From NCBI RefSeq assembly GCF_020991005.1, contig NZ_JAJLLW010000003.1:124001-188000 (forward strand): DNA of 64,000 nt, written 5' to 3'. This DNA comes from Halomonas sp. CUBES01. Its GTDB lineage: Bacteria > Pseudomonadota > Gammaproteobacteria > Pseudomonadales > Halomonadaceae. The position numbers and the translations under genes are program-made. Of the stretch, positions 31,075 to 41,673 are shown piece by piece. Below the pieces are notes generated by a model. It was not told the origin of the DNA. It did no database searches and worked only from the letters and a program-made list of their open reading frames with translations. Every line of letters begins with the position of its first letter. Within the stretch, counting starts at the first letter, position 1.

Positions 31075-32538
31075 ATGAGCGGTGAGGTTCTGATCAATTT
31101 GACGCCGATGGAGACCCGCGTGGCGCTGGTCGAAAACGGCGTGCTGCAAGAGGCGCTCATCGAGCGTTCCCGCCGACGCGGTATTGTCGGCAATATCTAC
31201 AAAGGCAAGATTGTCCGCGTACTGCCTGGCATGCAGGCTGCTTTTGTTGATATTGGCCTCGAGCGCGCCGCCTTTATCCATGCCCATGAAGTCATGCCGC
31301 CCGGCACGCCCGTCGACGAGCAGCAGACGATCGGGCAGCTGCTTCATGAGGGCCAGGCGCTGGTCGTGCAGGTCACCAAGGATCCCATCGGGACCAAGGG
31401 CGCGCGTCTGACCACCCATCTGTCGGTGCCCTCGCGCTACCTGGTGTACATGCCCGACACGCCGCATAACGGCGTCTCCCAGCGTATCGAAGACGAGCGC
31501 GAGCGCGACCGGCTGAAGGCGTTGCTGGACAGCAGCATCGGCGAGCAGACCCTGGATGTCAACGGCGGCTTCATTGTGCGCACCGCCGCCGAAGGGGTGG
31601 GCGATGAAGAGCTGATTGGCGACATGCACTTTCTGCTGCGTCTATGGCGCAAGGTCAGCGAGCGAAAAATTACTGCGGCGCCCTCCACGGTCATCTACGA
31701 CGACCTGCCGCTGTTCATGCGCACCTTACGCGACGTGATGCGCGACGATATCGAAAAGATCCGCATTGATTCCCGGGAGAACTTTGTCAAGCTCGTCGAG
31801 TTTGCCCGGGAGTTCATGCCCGAAGCCGTCGACCGTATCGAATACTACCCTGGCGAGCGGCCGATTTTTGATCTGTACAGCGTCGAAGATGAGATTCAGA
31901 AGGCGCTCGGTCGCAAGGTTCAGCTGAAATCGGGCGGCTATCTGGTCATTGACCCCACCGAGGCGATGACCACCATCGACGTCAATACCGGGGGCTATGT
32001 CGGCCATCGCAACCTTGAAGAGACGATTTTCAAGACCAACCTGGAAGCCGCGACGGCGATCGCCCGGCAGCTTCGCCTACGCAATCTGGGCGGCATCATC
32101 ATCATCGACTTTATTGATATGGAGGATGTCGAACACCAGCGGCAAGTGCTGCGTGTGCTTGAAAAGGCCCTGGAGCGTGATCACGCCAAGACCAAGTGTA
32201 CCGGTGTCACCGAGCTTGGTCTTGTCCAGCTGACCCGCAAGCGCACCCGCGAAAGCCTCGAGCAAACCCTTTGCGAGGCGTGTCCTACCTGCAGCGGCAG
32301 GGGCACGCTGAAGACGCCGGAGACGGTGTGCTACGAGATCTTTCGCGAGATTCTGCGCGAAGAGCGGGCCTACAGCGCCGAAACCTACATGGTGCTGGCC
32401 TCGCAGCCGGTGGTGGATCGCCTGCTGGATGAAGAGTCCGCCGCCGTGGCGGACCTGGAAACGTTCATCCACAAGACGATACGTTTTCAGGTAGAGCAGC
32501 ATTATTCCCAGGAGCAGTACGATATCGTGTTGATGTGA
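31075..32538 (+). CDS. rng: Ribonuclease G
   Basis: RNase G is an RNase E-family endonuclease that matures the 5' end of 16S rRNA and degrades some mRNAs. The 487-residue protein starts MSGEVLINLTPMETRVA, has an S1 domain (about 38-125, NIYKGKIVRVLPGMQAAFVDIG), catalytic aspartates in TIDVNTGGYVG and IIIDFIDMED, and the zinc-link cysteines in CEACPTCSGRG. It lacks the long RNase E scaffold tail, which fixes it as RNase G. It lies in the mreBCD-maf-rng series and is 3 bp from yhdP. Confidence 0.97.
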   Translation: MSGEVLINLTPMETRVALVENGVLQEALIERSRRRGIVGNIYKGKIVRVLPGMQAAFVDIGLERAAFIHAHEVMPPGTPVDEQQTIGQLLHEGQALVVQVTKDPIGTKGARLTTHLSVPSRYLVYMPDTPHNGVSQRIEDERERDRLKALLDSSIGEQTLDVNGGFIVRTAAEGVGDEELIGDMHFLLRLWRKVSERKITAAPSTVIYDDLPLFMRTLRDVMRDDIEKIRIDSRENFVKLVEFAREFMPEAVDRIEYYPGERPIFDLYSVEDEIQKALGRKVQLKSGGYLVIDPTEAMTTIDVNTGGYVGHRNLEETIFKTNLEAATAIARQLRLRNLGGIIIIDFIDMEDVEHQRQVLRVLEKALERDHAKTKCTGVTELGLVQLTRKRTRESLEQTLCEACPTCSGRGTLKTPETVCYEIFREILREERAYSAETYMVLASQPVVDRLLDEESAAVADLETFIHKTIRFQVEQHYSQEQYDIVLM

Positions 32539-32541
32539 TCC

Positions 32542-35500
32542 ATGACGACTCGCTCGGTGGTGCGTACGGCATTGAGGTTGGCGGCCTGGTGGCTGGGGGC
32601 GCTGGCCATCGTGCTGCTGTTGTTGCGTTTGGCCATGAGTCAGGCGGATGCGCTGACACCGCGCATCGAGGCTTGGCTTGAGACCCAAGTCGGCGTGCCG
32701 GTCACCATCCAGCGCCTGACGCTGGCGTTTGAACGCAATGACATCCAGCTGATGGTTGGCGAGGTCAGTGCCCAGACCCCCGATGGCTACCCCCTTTTCA
32801 AGCTGGATCACGCCAAGCTGCGGCTGGACGTCTGGGCCTCGCTGATCGCGCGCGCGCCGATTTTCAACGACGCAGACGTGCGCGGCACCGAATTTCACCT
32901 CTACCGCTTATTCAGCGATGAATGGCAATGGCCGGCCCCCGCCAAACTGCCGGTGGTAGACCAGCAGCCCGCCATCAACCTCGAGGCGCTGGATCGTTGG
33001 GCGGGCATCCTGCTGCGTCAGCAATTGAGCGTGGAGGATACCCGCCTCGTGCTGCACGGCGAGCGCAATACCGTCGATTTGCACGCCCCTACCTTACTGC
33101 TGGGCGGCGACAATCAAGGCACCCAGCTTGAAGGCAGCATCAATCTGGTCAGCCGCTCGGAGGATACGCCATCCCGACCGTTGCCCACGGTGCATTTGCA
33201 GGCCGAGATCGCGCCGGGCGACCAAGGCTACCGGGACTTCTCCGGCGCCCTGAACGTCGAGATACAGCTGGATCACCTGGCGCTTTTGGCGGATGTGCTG
33301 CGCCCCGACTACGTACCGCAGATTACCCAGGCCGGCGGCGACGCCAAGCTTTGGGGGCGCTGGTACCGGGGCCAGCTGGATCAGGCACGCGTCGGGATCG
33401 AGATACCCCAGCTGACGCTGCGCCACGATGTGCAGCGCGCCATTTTGCGCGATGTTGAAGCGCTGGGGCAGTGGGAGCGCGAGGGCGAGGGCGGCGAAGC
33501 CTGGTTGAGCGGTAATGCGCAGAACGTGGAGTGGGCCCAGCCGGCGGGCGTCAGCGAAGGCCCCGCGCTTCCCCGGCATTGGTACCTGACGCACCAGCCC
33601 GACAGCTGGGAGCTGCGCACCAGCGCGTTTGAACTGGCCTCCCTGGCCGCCTGGCGGGATTATATTCTGTTGCCGGAGTCGGTTACCCGAGTGCTGCAGA
33701 CGCTCTCCCCGCGTGGTCAGGTGGAAGGCTTGAGTCTTGGTCAGCGCGCAGGTGAGTGGGGCGTCGACGCGGCCATCAGCAACCTTGAAGTATTGCCCTG
33801 GGAGCAGGCGCCCGGGGGTGGGCCCCTGGATGCCTGGGTTCAGGCGCGGGATTTCAGAGGGCGCGTACAGTTTGCCAATCATCGCGAGAGCACACTCTAC
33901 TTTCCCGAACTCTTCGCTACCCCCATGCAACTGCAGCATGCCACCGGGCAGGTCGAATGGGTCTACGACGGCCCGCGGGCGCTGGTCAGCGGGCGCGATA
34001 TCGCCCTTGATTGGGACGGCGCCCGGTTGACCGGAGGCTTTGGCCTGGTCACCGATGCCGAGCGCGGGCACTTCGGACTGGATATTGATTTTCAGGACGT
34101 CGATGCCGCCGAGCGACCGCTTGCGCAGTGGGTGCCCATGAAAATCCTGGCCCCCGAGCTGCGCGAATGGCTGAGCCGCGATGTGGGCGGTTATGTCACC
34201 CAGGGGGCATTGAAGCTAAGCCAGCCGCTGGGTGACGATGTGTCCAGTGAGGAAGTGGTCACAACCCTTGATCTTGTGCTGCGCGATGGCTACCTGCCAA
34301 TTGCGCCGGGCTGGCCGCAGCTCAGCGAGTTGGCTGGCCGATTGACGTGGCAAAATAACAATCTGCTTGCCGACATCGAGCGCGGCCAGAGTCAGGGGGT
34401 CGTGCTCACCCAGGGCGCGCTGCGCATGCAGGATGAGATGCTGGCGCTATCCGGCGATTGGCAGTCAAGCGGCCAGGACGCCCTGGCGTTTCTGGCCGCG
34501 ATGCCCGATATCGATATGCCGTCCCTCGGGGCGCTCGACCTTCGCGGCGATATAGACGGTGACCTGGCGCTTGCCATGTCGCTGCACAATGAAAACGACC
34601 TTGCGCTGGAAATCAACGCCGCACCGCAGGGCATGCAGCTCGGCTACGGCGACCTTGGCGAGCGTCTTGACGTACTTGACGGCGACCTTACCTGGCAGCA
34701 GCAGGGCAAGCGAAACGCGCTTGTCGGCCAGTTGAATGGCCGGTTGATGGGTGGCCCGGTGTCGGCGGTGATTGATACCCGGCGCGATGGCATTGCGCTG
34801 CAGGGTCAGGCCGCAGCCGAAAGGCTTTTGGGCCTGGCTGATTTGTCGGGCGACGTTGCCGCCTCGCTTGCCGAAGGACGTACGGCCTGGCAGGGTCAGC
34901 TCGTGCTGGCGCCTTCGCCGACGCTATCGCTTGAGAGCGACTGGCAAGGCGTGGCGGTCAAGCTGCCGGCACCCTTCGCCAAGACCGCCCAGCAGGCATG
35001 GCCCTGGACGTTGAACGCGTCGCTATCACCCTTGCGCATCGAAAGTCGGCTGGGCGATATTGCCGATCTGCATGTCCAAGCCCCGGAAGGGGAGCTTGCG
35101 GGGAATGTGCGCCTGGGGTCGGGTTCGCGGCGTACCCCCGACTGGCGACACACGCCCGGCTGGCAGGTGTCAGCGGATGTCGAACGGCTGGATATCGCCG
35201 CCTGGCAGGCCGCGATATCGCCTATCCTGCCGGCGCCCGGGGCACAAGATAGCGACGCCGCGTCGGATGTGCCCCCGCTGGCGCTGGATGTGGCGACCGG
35301 TTGTGTGGTCTTCCGCGGGGATTGCTTGGGGGGCGGCACGGCGGAGGGCAGCCTGGGCGATGACCAGCTGTCGCTGCTGATCGACAGCGACGTGCTCATG
35401 GGGCGGGTCGACTATCGGCCCGCCCAGTCGATCCCGCTGGATATTGCGCTATCTCGGCTATCGCTGGATCCCATTGTCGAGGCGTTCTCCACAGAGGATT

Positions 35501-36432
35501 CCGAGGGCGATGTCACGCCACGCAGCGGAGACGCTGCCTCGACGCCGAGTTCGTGGCGTCAGTCGGTAGATACGGATGCACCCGCCCCGACGGCGCCGAT
35601 GGGACTGCCGGACTGGCTTGCTGATATCCCCGATGGACGTTTCCGCCTGGCCACCATGCTCCTGGAAGGTAAGCGAATAGGGCCCTTGACCGCGTTCTGG
35701 CACACGGATGAAGCGGGCTTTACACTTGACCCGGTCGGGCTGACGCTGGGGCAGTTGACGGCATCGGGGTCGCTTCACTGGCAGGGCAGCAGCGCCAACA
35801 GTCAGACACGCGCCGAGATGTCGATCAGGGGCGGCGATATCGCCTCGGCGCTTGAACATCTCGACCAGCCGGTGGCCATGCGCAGCCGCAGTACCCAGGC
35901 GGACGCCAACCTGGCTTGGCCCGGTGCCCCCTGGCAGCTGAACCTTGCCCGGGCGGGGGGAGAGCTGACCGCCGACGTGCGCGATGGCCGCTTTTTGACC
36001 CTGGAATCGGCACCGGCTCGCCTGGTGGGGCTGTTGAATCTGGACAATATCCTGCGCCGTTTGCGGCTGGACTTTTCGGACGTAACGGGGCAAGGCACGG
36101 CGTTTGACCGTGTCCACGGCGCGGCGGATGTCGCCGACGGACGGATGATGCTGCGCGGTCCATTGCAAATTGAGGCGCCAGCCACCACGCTGACCCTTAC
36201 GGGCGATGTTGACCTGGTTCGCCGAGAACTCGATCAGCGTCTTGGCGTCGCACTACCGGTAAGCCAGAGTTTGCCCATGGCGGCCATCGCCATTGGGGCA
36301 CCCGTCGTGGGCGGCGCGCTGTTTTTAGCCGACCAGATGTTTGGCGATGCCTTGGATCAGGCGACCACGATTTATTACCGTGTGGAGGGGCCCTGGGCCT
36401 CGCCGCAAGTTACCTTAGAAGGCTCTCGATGA
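32542..36432 (+). CDS. yhdP: YhdP, AsmA-like phospholipid transport protein
   Basis: YhdP is a very large envelope-spanning AsmA-family protein; in E. coli YhdP, TamB and YdbH together carry phospholipids to the outer membrane. The 1296-residue protein has one N-terminal transmembrane helix (about 12-32) and then a long periplasmic beta-rich region with repeated AsmA-like blocks; the C-terminal part has [24 protein letters not shown] and [22 protein letters not shown] sequence typical of the family end. The gene begins 3 bp after rng and overlaps tldD by 4 bp (ATGA). Confidence 0.92.
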   Translation: MTTRSVVRTALRLAAWWLGALAIVLLLLRLAMSQADALTPRIEAWLETQVGVPVTIQRLTLAFERNDIQLMVGEVSAQTPDGYPLFKLDHAKLRLDVWASLIARAPIFNDADVRGTEFHLYRLFSDEWQWPAPAKLPVVDQQPAINLEALDRWAGILLRQQLSVEDTRLVLHGERNTVDLHAPTLLLGGDNQGTQLEGSINLVSRSEDTPSRPLPTVHLQAEIAPGDQGYRDFSGALNVEIQLDHLALLADVLRPDYVPQITQAGGDAKLWGRWYRGQLDQARVGIEIPQLTLRHDVQRAILRDVEALGQWEREGEGGEAWLSGNAQNVEWAQPAGVSEGPALPRHWYLTHQPDSWELRTSAFELASLAAWRDYILLPESVTRVLQTLSPRGQVEGLSLGQRAGEWGVDAAISNLEVLPWEQAPGGGPLDAWVQARDFRGRVQFANHRESTLYFPELFATPMQLQHATGQVEWVYDGPRALVSGRDIALDWDGARLTGGFGLVTDAERGHFGLDIDFQDVDAAERPLAQWVPMKILAPELREWLSRDVGGYVTQGALKLSQPLGDDVSSEEVVTTLDLVLRDGYLPIAPGWPQLSELAGRLTWQNNNLLADIERGQSQGVVLTQGALRMQDEMLALSGDWQSSGQDALAFLAAMPDIDMPSLGALDLRGDIDGDLALAMSLHNENDLALEINAAPQGMQLGYGDLGERLDVLDGDLTWQQQGKRNALVGQLNGRLMGGPVSAVIDTRRDGIALQGQAAAERLLGLADLSGDVAASLAEGRTAWQGQLVLAPSPTLSLESDWQGVAVKLPAPFAKTAQQAWPWTLNASLSPLRIESRLGDIADLHVQAPEGELAGNVRLGSGSRRTPDWRHTPGWQVSADVERLDIAAWQAAISPILPAPGAQDSDAASDVPPLALDVATGCVVFRGDCLGGGTAEGSLGDDQLSLLIDSDVLMGRVDYRPAQSIPLDIALSRLSLDPIVEAFSTEDSEGDVTPRSGDAASTPSSWRQSVDTDAPAPTAPMGLPDWLADIPDGRFRLATMLLEGKRIGPLTAFWHTDEAGFTLDPVGLTLGQLTASGSLHWQGSSANSQTRAEMSIRGGDIASALEHLDQPVAMRSRSTQADANLAWPGAPWQLNLARAGGELTADVRDGRFLTLESAPARLVGLLNLDNILRRLRLDFSDVTGQGTAFDRVHGAADVADGRMMLRGPLQIEAPATTLTLTGDVDLVRRELDQRLGVALPVSQSLPMAAIAIGAPVVGGALFLADQMFGDALDQATTIYYRVEGPWASPQVTLEGSR

Positions 36433-37880
36433 CCGATCAGACAAGCGACTTACAGACGGCCGTTTCGATTTTGCTCACCCCCGGGGGGCTGGATCTTGAC
36501 GCGCTGGACAGCGGCCTTGGTTATGCCATGGGGGCCGGTGTGGACTATGCCGACCTGTATTTCCAGCGCACCTGGCAGGAAGGCTGGGTGCTGGAGGACG
36601 GTGAGGTCAAGGAAGCAAGTTACAATATCGATGGTGGCGTCGGCGTGCGTGCGCTTGCCGGCGAGAAAACCGGCTTTGCCTATTCCAACCAGATTACGGC
36701 GGATGCGCTGGTGGATACCGGGCGCACGGCCTCCGGTATCGTGCGCAGCGGCAAGCGTCTGCCCGGCCAGGCGGTCAAGCCGGTCGCGGTGGCGTCATAC
36801 TACGCGGGCATCGACCCGCTTGCCGGCCTGAGCGCCGATGAAAAAGTCGCCATGCTGAAAGACGCCGACCGCATTGCGCGCGCCGCCGACCCCAGCGTCA
36901 GTCAGGTCAGTGCTTCGCTTTCCGGCACTTACGAAGTCGTCCTGGTGCGTGCCAGCGACGGCACCCTGGCTGCGGATATTCGTCCGCTGGTGCGCTTCAA
37001 CGTGAGCGTCATTGCCGTTAAAAACGGCCGTCGCGAGCGCGGCAGCGCCGGTGGCGGCGGGCGTTATTCCATGTCACGGCTGCGCGACGAACAGGTTGCC
37101 GAGCGTTACGCCAAGGAGGCAGTGCGCCAGGCCCTGGTCAATCTTGACGCGGTCGATGCCCCCGCCGGCCAGATGCCGGTGGTGCTGGGGGCTGGTTGGC
37201 CGGGCATTCTGCTCCACGAAGCCGTCGGGCACGGTCTGGAAGGCGACTTCAACCGCAAGGGAAGCTCGGCCTTTGCCGGGCGCATGGGCCAGCGCGTGGC
37301 CTCGAAGGGAGTGACCGTCGTGGATGACGCCACCTTGAGCGACGGACGCGGTTCGCTGAGCGTTGACGACGAGGGCACGCCGGGGCAGTACACCTCGCTG
37401 ATTGAAGACGGCGTGCTGACCGGCTACATGCAGGACAAGCTCAACGCCCGGTTGATGGGCATGGCGCCCACCGGTAACGCGCGCCGCGAGTCGTTTGCAC
37501 ATCTGCCGATGCCGCGCATGACCAACACCGTCATGCTGGCAGGTCAGGACGCGCCGGACGACATCATCAAGAGCGTCAAGCGCGGCATTTACGCGGTGAG
37601 CTTTGGCGGCGGCCAGGTCGATATTACTTCCGGCAAATTCGTGTTCTCCGCCAGCGAAGCCTATCTGATTGAAGATGGTCGCGTGACGGCGCCGGTGAAG
37701 GGCGCGACGCTGATCGGTAACGGTCCTGAGGCGATGAGCCAGGTGTCGATGATCGGCCACGACATGGCGCTGGACACCGGCATCGGCGTGTGCGGAAAAG
37801 AAGGCCAGGGCGTGCCGGTCGGCGTCGGCCAGCCGACGCTGAAAGTCGACGAGCTGACCGTAGGCGGCACGCAGTCCTGA
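36429..37880 (+). CDS. tldD: TldD, metalloprotease subunit
   Basis: TldD is the active subunit of the TldD-TldE (PmbA) heterodimeric metalloprotease, which degrades unfolded peptides and matures peptide toxins such as microcin B17 and CcdA. The 483-residue protein shows the zinc motif HEAVGH at residues 263-268 in [14 protein letters not shown]. The start overlaps the yhdP stop. The partner gene pmbA is at 38502, separated by the convergent yjgA gene, the same arrangement as in pseudomonads. Confidence 0.96.
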   Translation: MTDQTSDLQTAVSILLTPGGLDLDALDSGLGYAMGAGVDYADLYFQRTWQEGWVLEDGEVKEASYNIDGGVGVRALAGEKTGFAYSNQITADALVDTGRTASGIVRSGKRLPGQAVKPVAVASYYAGIDPLAGLSADEKVAMLKDADRIARAADPSVSQVSASLSGTYEVVLVRASDGTLAADIRPLVRFNVSVIAVKNGRRERGSAGGGGRYSMSRLRDEQVAERYAKEAVRQALVNLDAVDAPAGQMPVVLGAGWPGILLHEAVGHGLEGDFNRKGSSAFAGRMGQRVASKGVTVVDDATLSDGRGSLSVDDEGTPGQYTSLIEDGVLTGYMQDKLNARLMGMAPTGNARRESFAHLPMPRMTNTVMLAGQDAPDDIIKSVKRGIYAVSFGGGQVDITSGKFVFSASEAYLIEDGRVTAPVKGATLIGNGPEAMSQVSMIGHDMALDTGIGVCGKEGQGVPVGVGQPTLKVDELTVGGTQS

Positions 37881-37887
37881 GCCAGGA

Positions 37888-38406
37888 TTAAAGCTGGACG
37901 GTATCGCGCAGGAACTTGAACAGCTTGCGGGCGCTGGCCGGTGGCTTGTCTTGATCGCGCTCCCGCTGGGCATTGCGGATCAATTGGCGCAGGGTCTGGC
38001 GGTCGGTGTCCGGGTGCTCGGTAAGCCACTGCTCCGCTGCCGGGTCGCCTTCATCGATCAGCCGGTCGCGCCATTTTTCAAGGCGATGGAAAGCGTGGTC
38101 GCGCTGCTGCTTTTCCTGTTCGATGCCGTCGAAGACGGCCTGAATGGCGGCAAGGTCTTCCTTGCGGATCAGCTTGCCGACGTACTGCATGTGACGACGG
38201 CGCCCCTCATGGGAGCGGATGCGGGCGGTTTCATCGATGGCGCGCAGCATGTCATCGGATAGCGGGAAGCGCGCCCGCTCGGCGGGCTGCATGGCAATCA
38301 GTGTTTCCCCCAATGCCTGAAGCGCATGCATTTCGCGCTTCAACTGGGATTTGCTGGGGCGCTCTGTCAGCTCGTCGTCTAGGGGCTCGGGGCGTTGTTT
38401 TGGCAT
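37888..38406 (-). CDS. yjgA: YjgA/DarP ribosome-associated protein (DUF615)
   Basis: YjgA (DarP) associates with the 50S subunit and late assembly intermediates in E. coli. The 172-residue protein is highly charged and mostly helical, starting with a short acidic stretch and then SKSQLKREMHALQALGETL, which is the conserved core of DUF615; RRRHMQYVGKLIRKED follows. It is antiparallel between tldD and pmbA. Its ATG lies 33-38 bp downstream of a perfect TATAAT on the minus strand (38439-38444). Confidence 0.9.
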   Translation of the reverse strand: MPKQRPEPLDDELTERPSKSQLKREMHALQALGETLIAMQPAERARFPLSDDMLRAIDETARIRSHEGRRRHMQYVGKLIRKEDLAAIQAVFDGIEQEKQQRDHAFHRLEKWRDRLIDEGDPAAEQWLTEHPDTDRQTLRQLIRNAQRERDQDKPPASARKLFKFLRDTVQL

Positions 38407-38438
38407 CGTGGGTTCTCATCAACAGAATTCGTGGCCCT

Positions 38439-38444
38439 ATTATA
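38439..38444 (-). promoter_or_regulatory. Possible -10 element for yjgA
   Basis: On the minus strand the sequence reads TATAAT, a perfect -10 hexamer, with the start codon about 33 nt downstream. No good -35 hexamer is present at the right spacing. Confidence 0.35.
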
Positions 38445-38501
38445 TCAGGCTGCGATGCTCAATATGGATCTACCGGCAATGTCGGTGGTTAAGGAGATTG
38501 T

Positions 38502-39842
38502 ATGGCTCAAGCGTTCGACGCATCAGCCCAGCAGGCACTGCTCATCCAGCGTGCCGAAAGTGCCTTGGCGATGGCTAAACGGATGGGCGCCGACGCGGCC
38601 GAGGTCGGCGCCAGCGTTGACCAGGGGATCGGCGTCAGCGTCCGTCAGGGGGAAGTGGAAACGGTAGAGCTTTCCCGCGATCAAGGCATTGCCATTACCG
38701 TCTATGTCGGTCAGCGCAAGGGCAGCGCTTCGTCGACGGATGCCGGTGAAGCCTCGCTGCTGGCCACCGTTGAGAAAGCCCTGGCGATTGCCCGCTACAC
38801 AGGAGAGGACGCCGCGGCAGGCCTGGCCGATGCGGCCTTGATGGCCACCGACCTGCCGGATTTGAAGGTTCATCATCCCTGGGCGCTCACCACCGATCAG
38901 GCCATTGAGCTGGCCCTGGCCTGCGAACAGGCGGGACGCGACGTGGCGGGGATTACCCAGTCGGACGGGGCGTCGCTGTCCAGCGGTGAAGGCGTGCGCG
39001 TGTATGCCAACAGCCACGGTTTTGTCGGCACTCAGAAAGGCAGCCGCCACTCGCTGTCCTGCATGCTGATCGCCGAGGACGCTCAAGGCATGCAGCGCGA
39101 CATGGATTACACCTCGGCACGGGATCCCGCAGAGCTAGCCGACCCGGCGATGGTGGGGCGCGAAGCGGCGCGGCGGACACTGCGGCGGTTGGGTGCCAAA
39201 CGGCCGCCCACAGGCACGTATCCGGTGCTGTTCGACCCCAGTCTGGCAAGTGGTCTGGTAGGCCATCTGATGGGTGCCCTGGCGGGCGGTGCGCTTTACC
39301 GTCAGGCGTCTTTCCTGTGTGATCGGCTCAACACACCGCTGTTTCCCGATTGGTTCAGCCTCGAGGAGCGGCCAATGGAGGTCGGCGCGACGGCCAGCTC
39401 GCCCTTTGACGGCGAAGGCGTGCAAACCCGCGACAACCGCTTTATCGACCGTGGCCGGATTGCGAGCTACATGCTGTCGTCCTACAGCGCTCGTCGCTTG
39501 AACATGACCACCACCGGTAATGCAGGCGGTGCCCGCAATATGCGCATTACCGCGCCGTTAACCCGTCATGCATCGCTGCTGTCGCAAATGGGCACCGGGG
39601 TCTGGGTGACCGAGCTGATGGGGCAGGGCATCAATGGCGTGACCGGCGACTACTCGCGCGGCGCTGCTGGGTTCTGGGTAGAAGACGGCGTGGTGCAATA
39701 CCCTATCGAGGAATTCACCATCGCCGGTAACCTGGAGCGCATGTTCGGGGGCCTGGTGGGCGTCGGCGATGACATCGACCGCCGGGGCAGTATTCATTCC
39801 GGCAGCTGGCTTATCGATGGCATGACCGTCGCCGGCAGCTAG
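38502..39842 (+). CDS. pmbA: PmbA/TldE, metalloprotease partner subunit
   Basis: PmbA (TldE) forms the heterodimeric protease with TldD but lacks the zinc motif. The 446-residue protein starts MAQAFDASAQQALLIQRAESAL; conserved blocks include EVETVELSRDQGIAITVYVGQRKGSASS near the N terminus and RRLNMTTTGNAGGARN. AAGGAG with 6 nt spacing precedes the ATG. The stop codon lies at the end of the first copy of a four-fold 8 bp tandem repeat, so repeat copy number does not change the protein. Confidence 0.95.
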   Translation: MAQAFDASAQQALLIQRAESALAMAKRMGADAAEVGASVDQGIGVSVRQGEVETVELSRDQGIAITVYVGQRKGSASSTDAGEASLLATVEKALAIARYTGEDAAAGLADAALMATDLPDLKVHHPWALTTDQAIELALACEQAGRDVAGITQSDGASLSSGEGVRVYANSHGFVGTQKGSRHSLSCMLIAEDAQGMQRDMDYTSARDPAELADPAMVGREAARRTLRRLGAKRPPTGTYPVLFDPSLASGLVGHLMGALAGGALYRQASFLCDRLNTPLFPDWFSLEERPMEVGATASSPFDGEGVQTRDNRFIDRGRIASYMLSSYSARRLNMTTTGNAGGARNMRITAPLTRHASLLSQMGTGVWVTELMGQGINGVTGDYSRGAAGFWVEDGVVQYPIEEFTIAGNLERMFGGLVGVGDDIDRRGSIHSGSWLIDGMTVAGS

Positions 39843-39865
39843 GCAGCTAGGCAGCTAGGCAGCTA
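39834..39865. repeat. Tandem repeat, 4 x GGCAGCTA
   Basis: Four perfect copies of GGCAGCTA run from 39834 to 39865. The pmbA stop TAG spans the junction of copies 1 and 2 (39840-39842). The array then lies 19 bp from the end of the convergent ptsO gene. Each copy contains AGCT, and each junction reads CTAG. Confidence 0.95.
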
Positions 39866-39884
39866 GCGCAGGGGTCTTTAAGGC

Positions 39885-40154
39885 TTACTTGTCCTCATCG
39901 AAGCGCGCGTCGAACAGCGCCTGGATCGCCTCCAGCGCCTGTTCGGCGTCATCGCCCTCGGCTCGGATGCAAAGCTCGGTGCCGCAGGGCGCCGCCAGCA
40001 TCAGGAGGGCCATGATATTGGCCGCATCGGCTTCCTGCTGCTGATTCACGACCCGTACGCTGGCGTTGAACTGCTGGCAGCACTGTACGAGTTTGGTGGC
40101 AGCCCGCGCGTGAAGCCCGCGCTGGTTGGTGAGGGTAAGTGTACGTTCTGGCAC
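39885..40154 (-). CDS. ptsO: NPr, nitrogen-related HPr-like phosphocarrier
   Basis: NPr accepts phosphate from EI-Ntr and passes it to EIIA-Ntr (PtsN) in the nitrogen-related phosphotransferase system. The 89-residue protein has the active histidine at residue 15 in RGLHARAATK. The second half, with EADAANIMALLMLAA, matches NPr rather than sugar HPr, which has a serine phosphorylation site there. It is the last gene of the minus-strand rpoN-hpf-ptsN-rapZ-ptsO run. The gene for EI-Ntr is not in this window. Confidence 0.93.
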   Translation of the reverse strand: MPERTLTLTNQRGLHARAATKLVQCCQQFNASVRVVNQQQEADAANIMALLMLAAPCGTELCIRAEGDDAEQALEAIQALFDARFDEDK

Positions 40155-40222
40155 CCTGGTTCCTTTTGGCTATTAGGGGTGTCGCGGTGGATAATGGCCC
40201 GGCTTCCGCCAGGCGTAAACGT

Positions 40223-41104
40223 TTAGTGCGCAGCATTGACCGTGTACTGCAAGCCCAGCTCTCGGTGGCGTAGCTGCACTTCATCCATATGCCGGACGAG
40301 GCGCTGGGCCAGCTGTTCCACCATGTAAACCGAGCGATGCTGCCCGCCGGTACAGCCGATTGCCACGGTCATGTAGCTGCGCTGGCTGTTCTGGTACTCA
40401 GGCAGCCAGCGTTCAAGCCATGCCTGAATATCGTTGGCCATGGCGTCGACCAGCGGGTAGTTGCCCAGAAAGGCAATGATATCGGCATCGCGACCGGTGG
40501 ACGAGCGCAGCGAGGGATCCCAGTAGGGATTGGGCAGGCAGCGCACATCGAAGACAATGTCCGCATCGAGGGGAACGCCGCGCTTGTAGCCAAAGGACTC
40601 AAAAGTCAGCGTAAGCTGGTCGCGCCGCTGGTGGGCCACCTGGTCGGTGATGCGTCGGCGCAGGTCGTGGGCCGAAAGCCGAGACGTATCGATGGTCAGA
40701 TCGGCAAGGTCGCGTATTTGGTGCAGCGTCTGCTCTTCCTGATCGATGGCTTCTTCAAGCGTCAGCGAGCTGTTGCGAGTCAGCGGATGTCGCCGGCGGG
40801 TGGCCGAGTAGCGTTCCAGCAGTATGCGGGCATCGGTGGTCAGATACACGATCTGACACTTGATAGTGCGTTGACGCAGTGCCTCGAGAAGCTTGGGCAG
40901 CTCGGCGAGGGCCGCAGGCAGGTTGCGCGCATCAATGCTCACCGCCAGATGGGTACGTCCCCCTTGTTCACGCAGCTCATCAATCAGCGCGTCCAGAAGC
41001 ATGGCTGGCAGGTTATCAATGGCGTAATAGCCTAGATCTTCCAGCGCCTGCAAGGCAATGGATTTGCCTGACCCGGAGCGGCCACTAATGATGACGAGTT
41101 GCAT
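40223..41104 (-). CDS. rapZ: RapZ, GlcN6P-sensing RNase adapter protein
   Basis: In E. coli RapZ binds glucosamine 6-phosphate and delivers the sRNA GlmZ to RNase E. The 293-residue protein has a P-loop GRSGSGKS at 8-15, a Walker B region, and the C-terminal metabolite-binding domain with FESFGYKRGVPLDAD, VRCLPNPYWDP and the GCTGGQHRSVYMVEQLA motif. The extreme C terminus differs from E. coli: after RHREL it reads GLQYTVNAAH and lacks the basic cluster (K270, K281, R282, K283) needed there for RNA binding. It lies between ptsN and ptsO as in most gammaproteobacteria. Confidence 0.93.
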   Translation of the reverse strand: MQLVIISGRSGSGKSIALQALEDLGYYAIDNLPAMLLDALIDELREQGGRTHLAVSIDARNLPAALAELPKLLEALRQRTIKCQIVYLTTDARILLERYSATRRRHPLTRNSSLTLEEAIDQEEQTLHQIRDLADLTIDTSRLSAHDLRRRITDQVAHQRRDQLTLTFESFGYKRGVPLDADIVFDVRCLPNPYWDPSLRSSTGRDADIIAFLGNYPLVDAMANDIQAWLERWLPEYQNSQRSYMTVAIGCTGGQHRSVYMVEQLAQRLVRHMDEVQLRHRELGLQYTVNAAH

Positions 41105-41195
41105 GGAAAGCTCTCTTGCTTGCGCTCAAGCGACGTGGGTAATCAGCCAGATGGCGATGTTAACGCATTGTGTGCCCGCCAGGCTCGCCAGCGGG

Positions 41196-41669
41196 TTACT
41201 GGCTGTTAGCCTGGTCGCGTATCTTGGCCGTGATGAGATCCAGCAGCTCCCGTTGGCTCTCGGTTTTGCGAAGCTGCTGGCGCGTGTCGGCATCGTTCAT
41301 GATCGAGGCGACCTGACCAAGCAGAGCCAGATGGGTATCATCGGCTTCTTCGGGCACCAGCAGGACAAACACCAGATCGACCGGATCGCCGTCGATGGCG
41401 TCGAAATCCACCGCTTCGTTGAGCTTTAAAAAGCCTGCGATAGGCGATTCGCAATGCGGGCTGCGGGCATGGGGAATGGCAACGCCGTTGCCGATCCCCG
41501 TGCTGCCCAGGCGCTCTCGACCGATCAGCCGGCTGAACACTTCCTGGCTGTCGAGACTGGGGATATTTTGCGCGATAAAGGTGCTGAAAAACTCCAGCAC
41601 CCGTTTTTTGCTGCCCCCGGGCACGTCGTAAAGTACGCGCTCCGGGGGGAGGATAGTGGCTAACGTCAT
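41196..41669 (-). CDS. ptsN: PtsN, EIIA-Ntr of the nitrogen PTS
   Basis: EIIA-Ntr is the output protein of the nitrogen PTS; depending on phosphorylation it controls potassium transport, the stringent response and other targets. The 157-residue protein has the active-site H67 in AIPHARSPH and the family blocks RLGSTGIGNGVAIP and VDLVFVLLVPEE. The ATG is 4 nt downstream of the hpf stop, with no clear ribosome binding site, so translational coupling with hpf is likely. An in-frame extension upstream is the hpf gene in another frame and is not used. Confidence 0.95.
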   Translation of the reverse strand: MTLATILPPERVLYDVPGGSKKRVLEFFSTFIAQNIPSLDSQEVFSRLIGRERLGSTGIGNGVAIPHARSPHCESPIAGFLKLNEAVDFDAIDGDPVDLVFVLLVPEEADDTHLALLGQVASIMNDADTRQQLRKTESQRELLDLITAKIRDQANSQ

Positions 41670-41673
41670 TGAA

